This document shows, piece after piece, positions 46,263 to 57,900 of a stretch of DNA of 64,000 bases (positions within the stretch are counted from its first letter, which is position 1; every line of letters starts with the position of its first letter). The DNA lies in NCBI GenBank assembly GCA_007922305.1, contig ML677455.1, positions 1 to 64,000 on the forward strand, in the 5' to 3' direction. The notes under the pieces were generated by a model. That model saw nothing but the letters and a program-made list of their open reading frames with translations. It ran no database searches and was not told the DNA's origin. A program made the position numbers and the translations under genes. Origin of the DNA: Dermatemys mawii. Its lineage: Eukaryota; Chordata; Testudines; Dermatemydidae.

Positions 46263-46658
46263 ACAAGGGAAAGGGACCTTGTGAGGCATACAAATATGTG
46301 TCCCCTGGTCCAGAGCCAGCGCCGTGTGGATTTAACACATGACAGTGCCCTTTTATTTTATTTCTATTTAACGTAAAGGAAAAGAAGAAAGGATTTTTTA
46401 ATCAAAAACCAATAGCAAAACAGCCACTGCATGCAAATCAAAACAGTCCCACACATGTGCGATACAGCACTACAATCAGTTACTTACTGAAGAGAGATGA
46501 GCAAGCTATTATGAGTGACAAAAGGGGTATCTTGTGGATTTTTTTCTAGTTTCAGATATTCTTTGCAGCCCCGATGAAAAGATCCATGGATTTTAGAAGC
46601 CTGGTGTCATCTGCCAAATTCCCAGAGATCCTGCATTGACAATCTCTGCTGACATCAC

Positions 46659-46670
46659 TCACTGGCTGAG
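46659..46670 (-). pseudogene. orphan beta-defensin exon 3
   Basis: A CTTTTTGCAG acceptor is followed by CTC AGC CAG TGA (LSQ, stop), embedded in 3' UTR-like sequence with AATAAA downstream. No exon 2 or exon 1 belongs to it in the remaining 4 to 5 kb, so it is a relic of a fifth gene. It differs from the sisters in lacking the final Glu codon. Confidence 0.65.
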
Positions 46671-47575
46671 CTGCAAAAAGAGAAGAAAATCTCACACTCT
46701 ATGTTTATGTCCAATAAAACATAGAAAGATGACACTGAATTTCAAATCAGAAGCACAGCAGGAATTTCCTCATCACTGAATCTTGAGGGCAGATATTCCT
46801 GGCAAACTCCAGAGCAAGGGATTAATTTTTCTCCTATAACAATCTTCTAGAGACTTTGAAATTCTATTGCACATTTTAAACCAAATTGTGAATGACACAA
46901 AGTTTGATTGACTTTATGACATATAAAAATAGAACCAAAAATACAAAGTATAGAACAATATGACTCACATCCATGTTGCTATTCAGCACTCTTTTGTCCA
47001 TAGCAAAACTAAAACAAGAAATACAGAGTGATATGATCAATACATTAATCTCAAAATAGCCCTCGAACTTTCAGTTCTTCCTCCCGTTCATGTAAACCTA
47101 AGCCTCTGGCCCCAATTTAGAGGCAATTCTGTGTTAGGAGCCACAGCTGATGATAATCTGTGGACATACTCAGTGAACAAGACAGGAGAGTTACTGCAGG
47201 TGCTAGCATAGGGATCCCAGCCTCATTTCCACTGCTCTCAAGCTGCCTTTCGGGTTTATTAGTCCTGGTTCACACTAGGAGATTATATCAGTATCACTAT
47301 GTCACTCAGGAGTGTAAAAACTGGACACCCCTGATTGTCACAATTAAACCCACCTCACCAATAATGCAGACAGCAGTGGGTCGATGGGAGAATTCTCGCC
47401 GGTCCTAGCTACTGCCTCTCGGGAAGATGGTGTGCCTACACCTAGGGGAGAATGTCCCCTGTTGCTCTAGGCAGCCTCTTCACTGAAGTACTTTGGCGCA
47501 GCAGCAGTTTAACTGTAGACAAGCCCACACTGGCTGGGAAAATCTCTCACCCTTCCAACCTCTTCTTTGAGTCCC

Positions 47576-48620
47576 AGAGGTGGTGACTGCAAGGGTGTTG
47601 TGGGGCTGGAGCACCCACGGGGAGAAAATTCTGAGTGCTGCACACCCACTATCAGTGCCACTATCAGCTAATCCGTTTCCGCCTGGTGGCTCCACTAATT
47701 AACACTTCCCCTTCCCTCCTTGGGCCTCCCATCTGCCATGATCAGCAGTTTTGGGGCATGCAGGAGGCTTTAGGAGAGATGGGGAAGAAACCTGGTGTGG
47801 CACGTTCAGAGGAGAGGGGGATAACGGGATGGGAAGGGGCAGGGTGGGGGTGGAGTTGGGGCAGGAAGATGTTGGTGGGGCAGGACTTGGGAGGAAGGGG
47901 TGGAATTTGTCAAGATTGATCCCAGAGCTCCAGTGGCAGCACAAGAAGCACACGACAGACATACGGACAGATTCTGCCACTGTCCCTCACAGGGAGTAGT
48001 TCTTGTTCTCTGAACGGTGACATTGAATCATTAGGGCTGGAGTTGTGGTGTGGCACCACACAATGTAAGTGTGCCAGAGCCTAGCCCTTAAAGGTAGCAA
48101 GTCCCCTTCACTAAGTGAAAACTTAGCCATTTTCAGGGTACAGATGCTCTTCTACTTCATCAATCCTACTCATGACCCCAGTTTGCATTGAGATGACCAA
48201 CTCCATGGCAGAAGCCATAAAAATGTTCGTTAGTTTTAAAGCCTGCAACTGCAGCCCAGTCACTTCTCACACTCTCCTCTTTCAATAGTTTGAATGAGAC
48301 AAATCCTGAAAAGGTGCTTAGTATCTTCAGGGGCCATTGGCTCTCACTTGTCCAACATATCAACATTTTGAGTCCACACTTTTCCCTCTTATTGTTAAAG
48401 CTGCTGGTTTCACTGTAGGAAAACTAAGGAAAACCCCAGAGAAAGAAAGTGAAATTTCACATTTTTTTTCCAGGCAAAAATTATAAAATTCCTCAATTTA
48501 TATCTTCAGAAAAATAAACAAATGCTACATTCCTGACAGAATTTTCAGTATCATTATTTTCCTTTTCTAAGAGTGTGACACCACTCTGTAATGGGTGACA
48601 CCACCCTTTAATTGGTTTTT
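47576..48620. other. unassigned repeats, no gene seen
   Basis: 47.58-47.95 kb is a short repeat of unclear type (GGGGCTGGAGCACCCACGGGG near its start). 48.0-48.6 kb is a diverged copy of 22.45-22.95 kb, the spacer upstream of gene B. The partial unit therefore jumps straight from intron 2 to spacer. Confidence 0.5.
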
Positions 48621-49880
48621 ACATGAGTGCAGGTACTGTAGCGGAAGGCATAGGAGGGGCTAACACCCCCACAGTGGAAATCCTGTGTGGGCTCTCCCCC
48701 ATGGATACTGATACATGTGCAAATTGTTATAGGGAACTGGCCCTCCAAATCAGCATGAGGGGCCAGTTATCCCATTTCAGGTGTTTGAAATAACCCAAAC
48801 TGCACATTGGGTTAGCGGAAGACAATCCCAGGGAAAAGTCTGTATTTAGGAAAATCCCAGGCTATTGTTCTTTGAAGGGCCTCAGACCAGGAGCTCCATA
48901 CACAGGGGTTGACAGGCAGGCTTCCATCTCCCCTAGCCAGGACAAAAAGGACTTTAAGGTAATTAGACCCACCTGGGTCGAGGCGTGCTCCAGTGACTGG
49001 TGGCAGGTGACTCAAAGAGGAGACTTCAAGCCCAGCCAGAGAGAAAGCTGTTGAAGAAGCTAATGAGGGGAAGGATTCAGCCAAGAGACAGGCCTAGGGA
49101 AGGGGGCTGTGAAAACCCTGAGCCAGAAGGGAGATTTACAGGCCAGGGAGGCCAGCTCTGGGGCAAAGAGGCACCAGGCAGGTTGCTGGATACACCCAGA
49201 AGGGTGTACTTCCCAGTGGACAAAACTGACTAGAGTTAGTCGAGAGGTATGGGCGAGTGGTATCAACTACTTTCTGTTGTTTTTTTCCCCATCCAGAGTT
49301 CTTGTCTCTATCAGCCAGTGCTGTTTCAGCCCCAGGATCCCAGGTTACTGTACCACAATCTTGTTTGGGCCCTCTCCTGCAAAGATCAAACAGGAGTCCT
49401 GCACGAGATCTTTTACACTCTCAAATTTTTCTCTCTACTCCACAAGTTCAAAAATAACCCATGTTAAACTTATTACTAAACATCATAACATGTTTTTTCT
49501 TCTTATTTTATGTTGTTAAAAGGGTGCCTTTTTAGATTGCTGGGGCTTTTAAAGTCTGCATATTTTGGCTCCTTTAATCAAAGTAATATATAAAACAACT
49601 ATACAAGCCTTTCGTGTTTTACTGTGTGGTTTTTTTAGTTTCATATTATGTTCTAACCATTTTTTTAAAAGTTACAGTTGGACTGTAACTGGACTGTCAC
49701 TGTATCCTGGTTTTTAAAGCTTTCTTTATAATTTACAAAGCACACAGGTCTGGTTTGGTTATCTTTTTATTTTAAATTTTTAATAAGTTAGAAGAGATAT
49801 TACTTTAGGCATTACTTTAAAAAGCATACTGTTAAGAACATTTTAAAATTGTTCATATTATGTTCTGGCTAGCTTTTGTC
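48621..49880. other. unassigned intergenic DNA
   Basis: 48.8-49.24 kb resembles LTR-element interior by composition but gives no domain. 49.3-49.36 kb shows short DNA similarity to 42.53-42.59 kb inside the Polinton relic. The rest is AT-rich with poly-T runs. Confidence 0.4.
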
Positions 49881-50650
49881 ACAGGGTGGTGTGACAGAGA
49901 GCTGGGCAAAAGGTTGCAAAATCAGCCCTCTGTCATGCCTTCACCTCCTCAGGGAAAATAACCTTGCCCTAACTGGGGAGGTGAAGACAGCTGTTACCTA
50001 ATTAACCTGGGGCTGCATAAATGCTTCACAGGCAGGAAGCTAGGGTAGAGCAGGAAGAAAGGGAAAGGGCAGGGAATAGAAGTAAGGCAGTAGTTCACCA
50101 CTCCCTTCTGCCTGCAGATAGTGACGATTGTTTATACATTGGATGGGTGGAGTTTTGTGGCTAGGCAAATGCTGGAGGGCAGGGAAAGGGTTGGAAGCTG
50201 GCCCCCATTCCAGTGATGGTGGGGAGGAAACCCCAGCAAGGCTTGGTGGACTCTCCCTTGGCCTCAGCCTGCTGTCTGGTATAAAGGAAGCTAGTGAGGC
50301 TGCACTGGTGGGTTCCCAGTGCAAAGATGGACATAGAATGCCTCCATGGGGATAGAAGGAAATACCCTATGGCCCAAGTGCCCCTTGAGGTTCGGGTCTG
50401 CTTTAAGTGGCAAGCATCAGGATAGTAAAGGGCCTGCCTTATCCCCTGCTAGTGAGTCTGAACTGGGGCCCTTCCCAGGAGAGAAGGTGGACAGAGGAAA
50501 AAAAGCCCAAGATAAGGAAAAGAGGAGAATCCCTGAAGAAGAGGCTATAAACCCCCAAGCAGAAAACCCCGAGACAACAAAGCCTGAGAATCAAGAGGGA
50601 AGTTATGGGTGATCCATCCACCCCAGTGTTCTTGACTGGAGCGTGAGACC
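49881..50650 (+). mobile_element. Gypsy-type fragment with protease remnant
   Basis: At about 50.33-50.43 kb one frame reads IECLHGDRRKYPMAQVPLEV, matching the 'CxHGDxxxYPxAxVxLxV' block that precedes the flap of Gypsy retropepsins. Stops follow, then a Lys/Glu-rich stretch like that at 27.0-27.3 kb. LTR boundaries are not resolved. Confidence 0.55.
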
Positions 50651-51165
50651 TGGTAGAGGCCTTTATTAGCGGACCCTGAAAGAAAGAGACCTTGGCCCTG
50701 TGAGATGAGTGTGTGGGACAGGAAGTTCTTCTGGATGGGTCAGTCTACCCAAAAAATTTCTCTCATTGCTCAAACCTGCTCTTAGGGTAGTCCTAGGGTG
50801 CTATGAGAATGTTTGGATCTAATTATATTAAGCTAATTATATTACCTAGAAGTAAAGCTTTTAATTTTAAACCTTAATTTATAATTTATTAGAACCGGTA
50901 ACAGGGGAACTTTCAAAATATTACTAGGGTGCTTTTCTCTGATATCCAGAGGGCTCCCTGGAGCGAGTTAGCCTTGTGTTCCTTGAGAGGATGTGGATAC
51001 AGCACTCCAATGAAGAATAGACACACACGCAGTAATTCTTCAAAAACAGAAATGATATTTATTTAGAAATGAGTGAGAGGAGATTTTAGGGGAAGACACA
51101 TGCCACCTCTTGCTTCACATTACATGTCAGTCTCTGCCTTGCCCCAATTTGTCAGTCTCCTGATG
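50651..51165. other. intergenic DNA, no gene seen
   Basis: AT-rich with no recognised element. Confidence 0.45.
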
Positions 51166-51184
51166 GGACAGGCCTATGGGTCAC

Positions 51185-51264
51185 CCAACTAGCCAGGGAG
51201 AGGCACAGAATCCAGGTTTCCTAAGTCCCAGTCCTGTGCTCTAGCCACTAGGCTGCACTGTGTC
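51185..51264 (-). mobile_element. tRNA-derived SINE piece
   Basis: Read on the minus strand it gives GCAGCCTAGTGGCTAGAGCA, then CAGGACTGGGAC and a worn B-box-like stretch (GGATTCTGTGCC). This matches the head of tRNA-Lys-type SINEs of cryptodiran turtles. Homologous worn copies stand at 31.56 and 45.44 kb in the sister units. Confidence 0.6.
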
Positions 51265-51364
51265 CTTGTTCATACATTAACCCCTTTTCTCACACAATGC
51301 CTTTTCCCAATAAAGACAAGTCCCTCCAGGGCTGGTCCCTGAAATGATCACCATAAGGGCTGTG

Positions 51365-51430
51365 AGGGGGTAGCTAGTGGCTGTGTGCAGGCATGGAGGT
51401 AGCTCAGGTTCCAGATGGGGGTGTGCTTCA
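51365..51430 (+). repeat. single minisatellite motif downstream of gene D
   Basis: One unit of the motif (GTAGCTAGTGGCTGTGTGCAG, then GGTAGCTCAGG) that forms the nine-copy array at 13.54-14.12 kb. Confidence 0.7.
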
Positions 51431-51623
51431 GGGGCGTTATATACTGTGCAGCCAAGCTGGGACTGAACCCAACTCCTCTGTCGATGACATAAACCAAACA
51501 GCTTTGTCAAAGGACCAAGAAAAGGGTAACAATGTATCTATGAGCGCTCCCTGAAACATATAAATATGTATGTCCCCTTGTCTAGGAACATCCCTGGGTG
51601 GATTTAACATATAACAGTGACCA

Positions 51624-51629
51624 TTTATT
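51624..51629 (-). terminator. polyadenylation signal of defensin gene D
   Basis: AATAAA on the minus strand, about 300 nt after the gene D stop codon. Confidence 0.55.
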
Positions 51630-51931
51630 TCATTTATCTTTAGTTAAAATAAAAGAAGGAAGGGATTTTTGTGGAAAGAAATAGCAAAACAGCCCCCGTG
51701 TACCAATCAAAACACTCACAGACATATTTGCAATATACCACAACAGCCAGTTACTTTTAATAAAAGGAGAAGAACAAGCTATCAGGGGTAACACAAGTGC
51801 TCCCTTGTGTTTTTTTTCCAACTTGCAAGATTCTTTGCAGCCCAGATGAAAAGCATCCAAGGATTTTAGAAGAAAGGTATCTTCTGCCAGATTCCCAGCG
51901 ATCCTGCCTTGATATTCTCTGCTGCCATTAC

Positions 51932-51943
51932 TCATTCTCTGTG
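51932..51943 (-). CDS. defensin gene D exon 3
   Basis: Acceptor CTTTTTGCAG, then CAC AGA GAA TGA (HRE, stop). Confidence 0.75.
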   Translation of the reverse strand, partial: HRE

Positions 51944-54900
51944 CTGCAAAAAGAGAAGAAACTTTCACATTCTATGTTTATAGCCATTAAAACAAAGACA
52001 ATATAATGTTAAATTTCAAATGCAAGGCAGAGCAGGAATTTCCCCATCATTGAATAGTGTGTGCAGATATAATATCAACAGACCTCAGTCATTGTCGGGT
52101 GGGATTGAACCTGGGGTCTCAGGAGCATAGTGCAAGAGCCTCTACTGCATAAGCTAAAAGCCAGCTTCCTGTTAGTTAAGGCTGCAGGGTAGACTCACTC
52201 TATCTATTATACCTAAATGTGTTCTGGTTGCTGACCTGGCTTATGAAGTAAATATGCTGGACTTCTGAACAAGGATCTCCCCTCCTTTGCACCTAACTCT
52301 CCAGTAAAGGACACAGATTCTCATTTTCTTACAAAAGTTCTTTCTATTAACATTCTACAGGGTTAAACTGACAACCACAAAAAATTAAGTCACTGGATGA
52401 TTTAAATAAGAACCCCAGCAAATTAAATAAAAAAACTGGTAGAGATATCATGTACAATATCATAGAAATGTTCATGTATCATAGAAATGGTTTTTTTCAA
52501 GTTTATATTTGAAATTCAATTGAGGGAACTAATCCGAATTGTGAATTTTAAAAATATTGACTCTCTCTACGACATAGACAGAGAAAAATAAATCCAAAAA
52601 TATGTAAGATGTAGAACAACGTGACTCATGTCCATGTTTAGTTTTCCTTTCATAGCAAAAACTAAAACAATAAATATTTAATTATAGGTTAAATAAGTTA
52701 TTCCTTAAAGAATGCACAGACTATTGTGTCTTCCAGCTCGTGGAAGCCTAAAGCCTGCCCCTATTCAGACACCAGTTCCCTGCCTGATGATAGTCTCTGT
52801 ACATGCTCAGTGAAGCAGCCAGGCGAGTAACAGTGCAGTTGCTACCACGGAGCTTCTATCTTCAAATATCTTACCCCAAACTGCAGCTATGGAACTTTAG
52901 GCCTTGTCTACACTAGTAAATTCAGTTGGTGTAAATACGTCGCTCAAGAGTATGAAAAATACACACCCTGAGTGACTCAGTAAAACCCAGCTAACCCTTG
53001 GAGAAGACAGCACTAGGCTGATGGGTGCATTCTCCCATTAAAACACATACCACCTCTCTTGGGGAAGTGCAGTGCCTACACAGATGAGAACCCCTCCCGT
53101 TGTTGCAGGTAATGTTTTCACTGAAGCGTTTGGCTCAGCTACAGCAGTGTTGCCATACCACTGTAGCAGTTGAGATGTAAAGAACAAGCTCACACTGTCT
53201 GGGTAAGCCTCTCACCCCTCTTGAATTCCTCTATGAGTCCTGTCCCTGCTGCAACACTCATTTGAGCATGCTGGGGACCTTGTACAGGTTAAGGGGAGAT
53301 CCAGGAGGTAATAATAGTAATACAGATAGAATTGACTGCAGATAAATGAGACATCAAATTAACTTAATTATAGGAAACACGATGTTTAAACCAGTAAAAA
53401 GAAATACTGAGCAACACTAGCACTGAAGTCACCAAGGTTTGTAATTGCTCTGGAATTCAAAAAGGAGAAATGCGAAGGCTCCGAGTATGTAATGAGCTAC
53501 CTTAAAGACTGAAAGTAGCATCAACCCTTGAAACGCAGTATTGCTTATTGAATTGTATGGCAGAGTGAGCACATCTGATAATACACGTGTGACCCACTCG
53601 TCAGTGTGTGTTATGAATTCCTCTCGGTGGAGGTTGTGAATCTCTTACAGGCTCCATCTAGAGATTGGCTATTTTCTTCAAGCTGAAGACACTTGATCAT
53701 TTAGCTCTGAAGGGCTCTGGTTCAAACCAGAGTCCTGGTCCCACAAAATCGCCTCTGTCTCACAAAAACACACAGGGGCAATTTTATGCTCAACATGGCT
53801 CCTCATGTTTGCAGCATCTGGACACATATGCTCTTTTACACAGCTTCATGAATGCTCCACAGCAGCACCGACTTTATCTGAAATTGTCATGTGTTCATCA
53901 CTTTCTTCATTTCCAGTTTTCACACTGTGTCATTCTGGATAGACTCTGCAGTGAGGTATAGGCCACAAAATGAGTTTAATTGTTCTTCCGTTCTTGAGTG
54001 GAATGATTTGAAAATACCCTTTTTTCTATGGGAAAATCATGGATTTAGCCACACTGCATGAGTGCAGCTCAGCTTCTCATCATCAGATTTGACCAGTGCC
54101 TCCATTTCTCCTGTTGGGTTGGTGGTTTAGCCCCCTCCTCCCGCTGAACCAAAACCTCCCCCACCTGAGGCAAAATAACATTAAAAAGAAAAACACAAAA
54201 CTCTCTGGGCTAGAGATGCTTTCTCAGGGGCTGAGTGACCATTTTTTCCCCTCAGATGCTTTCATGTAGGGATCCCAAATTTTCCTTTGCTCAGTTCTTC
54301 TTTGAGCTCCTCTCAGTTTGCTTCTCCAGGCTTCAGTTTTAAGCCATTTCTTTTTGTCAAATCAGCCTCCCTGCTCTCTCTTTTGCCAAAGAGACTCAAA
54401 ATAGGTCCTACCAACCCCCCTCAGTTGGAGGACAGGAGGCCTTTCAAATGCAGAAATGATATCCAGAAAGGAGACCTTTCCAGAAAAGGACAAGTATGTG
54501 AGAAGAAGGGGTTATAATGAGATCAGACTGGCAGCTGTCATTATGGTGAGAGCTACCAAGAAAATTTCATGCTTGAATGTGTCCTCGGGTAGTTATTGAA
54601 AATAGGATCCTTCTGTCAGTGACTGGAATAGTGACATAACATTTCTGAAAGGCTTAAAAGTATAAGCATCAATCATAAGCTGTGTTGCTAATTATTCTAA
54701 TTTTTCTGTGACAGATTTGATCATTTATACTGGGATACGACACACATACTCTTAAACATAGCTCCATACTTGTACATGTTTCTTTTTGGTAAACTAAGCA
54801 TTAATGATGTAAAGAGCAGCCATTTTGATCTCATAGGTACTGCACAAGTATACAAAGGAGACACACACCCCCAAGCTCTTGCCTGAGAAATTTACTTTAC

Positions 54901-57900
54901 TCCATCCCCGTTGTTTTCCATATTCTTAAATGAAACAACAATGTTGACGTATGCCACAGACTGGCCACAGACACTGTCTGTATGATGCCAGGTTGGCAAG
55001 CCAGAGGGGCTTCAAAATGGGTTGGGGAGAATAACTGCAATACGTGAGCAATGCATGGCTCACATAATTACCCCTATGCTGATCTCCTTGCAAGTACTGT
55101 CCTGGGGAGGTGCTGGATGTTACTGGGTCTCTGAGAGGCAGGTTCTGTAGCACTGAGCACTATGAAGACTCTGAGCTGCTCTGGGCTGAGGACAGACCAG
55201 GGACAACCTGAGTAAAGCAGCTATAAGATCACTCTAACTCTAACATGTAAACTCCAGATAGTCCAGAATCCAGGCAGAACAAAAGATTCCTTTGTACGAT
55301 GTCCCAGGGTTGTGCTCTGAGTCTGCAAGGTCATTAAACAGGAACTATAGGAAGGAGAGACACAAATATTCTGTTTAAACAGTAATGTCTCCCTTGTGGC
55401 ATCCTGAACTTACCCATTTCCATTTACAGCAACTCTGTGCAATACCGCAGCTTCCATTCGGTTTGAAAAAGGTGCTACATGAATGGCGGCAGAAGCCCCC
55501 AGCAAGTTTACAAGCAACGGGGTCATTGATAAACTGGGTGAATCCTGCATAAGAAAAAAGTCTTTATTTTCATTCACACATAAGTGTAAACAAGAGCTGT
55601 GATTGCAGCATGACGAGCATTTCCCATTATCTGAATTTCCAGTTCACAGAGCCAAGGCCAAGTTAACCCGGTTATCTTCCTGTGCCCCCTTTCACCAGAT
55701 CTTTGGTAATATCTAAATGTCTGTAGTTCTGTGCACATTCAACAGCTGCCCCTAAGAACTTCAGAGAGTGAATTAATTCTGCAGGTCTGCTGGCTGCCTG
55801 GCTGCACACTTCAGAACTGTAGCCCTGAGCATGAGAATCCTCCACAGGCCCACACCTGTACAGGATGGAAAGCAGGCAGCTGCCTTGAATCACCAACTTC
55901 TACCAGTGGGTCAGTGGTTTTGCTGCAGTCGTTTTGACTCTTTCGGATTCCAAACACTGATATAGTAGGCAGGATCTAAATACTGATTGGCTGAGCAGGT
56001 TGAAGCGGCTCAGCCCTGGGTTGGGTGGCTGGAACGTTTAGGAAGAGAAGGTTTTAAACAAGTCCCTTCCAGTCAGAATGCCTGATTGTCAGTGAGACTT
56101 GGCACAGACATTCCTGTGAAGACTCAGCACCTGGGAATACTTACTCAGTGACCAATTACNNNNNNNNNNAGACTCAGCACCTGGGAATACTTACTCAGTG
56201 ACCAATTACCAGGCTTCGACATTCCAGACAGGCTGGTCCTTATGAGAATGTGGCCCAAATGTCCTTTAGGATATTAATATTAGACTATTTTAAACTGGAT
56301 TTTATCTGTGCTTTCCTTAAAGTATCCACTGTGACGTTCCCCAGGGAACAATTTGGACCAGTGAACAGCCGTATTCCCTCAATTCTCCAGCCTGTGATGT
56401 CTCCTACTCTGCTCTTCTGTGAAAGCAAACTCTTCTGGTCCTGCTCATACACAGCCCCTGGCATGTAAAGTCACTCCCAGCTGAATTATAGGAAAACGTC
56501 CAGCAAGACACTCCTGTATTATCCTGTAGAGTGACACCAGCTAACTTCCAGTCCCAGTCTCATCCCCAGAAATGTGCATCTTGTACTGTTCAGTATCCAC
56601 CTGGGCAATACAAGCTCATAGAAAGTCTGTCATTTCATCAAAGGAAAAGGATATGCACAGACCCTGTTATCTCAAGTGAAGGTTCCCAAACACTTTAGTC
56701 CAAACACTTGAATTCCCAGACCACAGGATATTTTCATTGGGGTAGTCCAGAGGAAAAGGATACAAGCTGAAAATGTCCAGTCTTTTTAATATCTCCTCAT
56801 ATGGAAGCTGTTCCATACTCTGAGGGGTTGGATCACAGAACCCCGTTGGGGATGCCAACTGATGTGCCAAGACGACTTCTGCCCCTACTTTCATGCCCTG
56901 GCAGCTTAGGACTTCAGAGCCCTGTCTGGTTTGAGCCAGACCCTCTACCCTGCGGCAAACCCAGACCCAGCTGTAGGCTCAATCGAAAGAGATTAAGAAA
57001 TGTTCCTGTCTTTAGCACTCAGATGCTCAACTGCCAATAAGCGCCAAACCCCAAAGTAATCTGTTTTACCCTGTATAAAGTTTATACATGGTAAACCCAT
57101 TGGACCAGGATGGCGAACCGTGGCCAGTGGGAGCCGGAGTCAGCGAAACGGCAAGTAAACAAACCGGCGGGGCTTGCTAAGGATGCTTACCCTGCAGTCC
57201 CGCGTGCCAAGGATGCCGATCCTTGCATTATATTCACACTCATCAACATATTTTGGTAAAATCATATAGAGTGCAACATCACACATACCCCTAATTAGCT
57301 TAGTTACCATTCTCTGTAACTTTTCCAATACTAATATACCATTTTTGAGATGGGGTGACCTGATCTGCACACAATATTCAATGGATTGAATCCATGGATT
57401 TATAAAGGGGCATCATGATTTATCCATGGATTTATAAAGGGGCATCATGATTTATCATTATAAAGGGGCATCATGATGTTTTCTGTCTTCTTATCTAGCC
57501 CTTTCCTAATGGTTCCAAACATTCTGTTTTTTCTGCTAGTGCCACTGGGCATTGAGCAGATGTTTTCAGAGAACTCTCCACAATGTCTCGAAGATCTGTT
57601 TTTTGAGTGGTATTAGCTCATTTAGACCCCATATTTTAATATGTGTAGTTGGGATTATGTTTTCCAATGTGCATTACGTTGCATTTATCAACACTGAATT
57701 TCATCTGTCATTTTGTTGCTCAGTTACCCAGATTCCTCTGTAACTTTTCACACTCTGCTTTGGACTTCCCTGTCTTTGAGTAATTTTGTATCATCTACAA
57801 AATTAGCCCCCTCACTGTTTACCCCCTTTTCCTGATCACTTATGAATATTTTGAACCGTATTGGTCCCAGTACAGACCTCTGTGGGACACTAGTATTTAC

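Larger units (their letters stand above)
44971..47575 (-). repeat. partial defensin unit (3' end only)
   Basis: This block aligns with 31.25-33.79 kb of unit C and 51.1-53.24 kb of unit D. It includes the downstream flank, the polyadenylation hexamer (46352-46357), the last exon (46659-46670) and the MITE (47.26-47.54 kb). Similarity stops at about 47575 after CTTTGAGTCCCAG. No mature or signal exon follows. A GC-rich insertion at about 45.82-46.26 kb is specific to this copy. Confidence 0.7.

Noticed and set aside
45747..46376. 209-codon open frame, the longest in the window
   Set aside because: It runs through a C/G-rich repeat insertion, is rich in Pro/Ser/Gly with no domain, signal or splice context, and its ends lie in defensin-unit flank sequence that is non-coding in sister copies.
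49290..49360. Second Polinton fragment suggested by similarity to 42.53-42.59 kb
   Set aside because: The shared stretch is only about 60 bp, the reading frames do not agree, and no Polinton motif is present at 49.3 kb.
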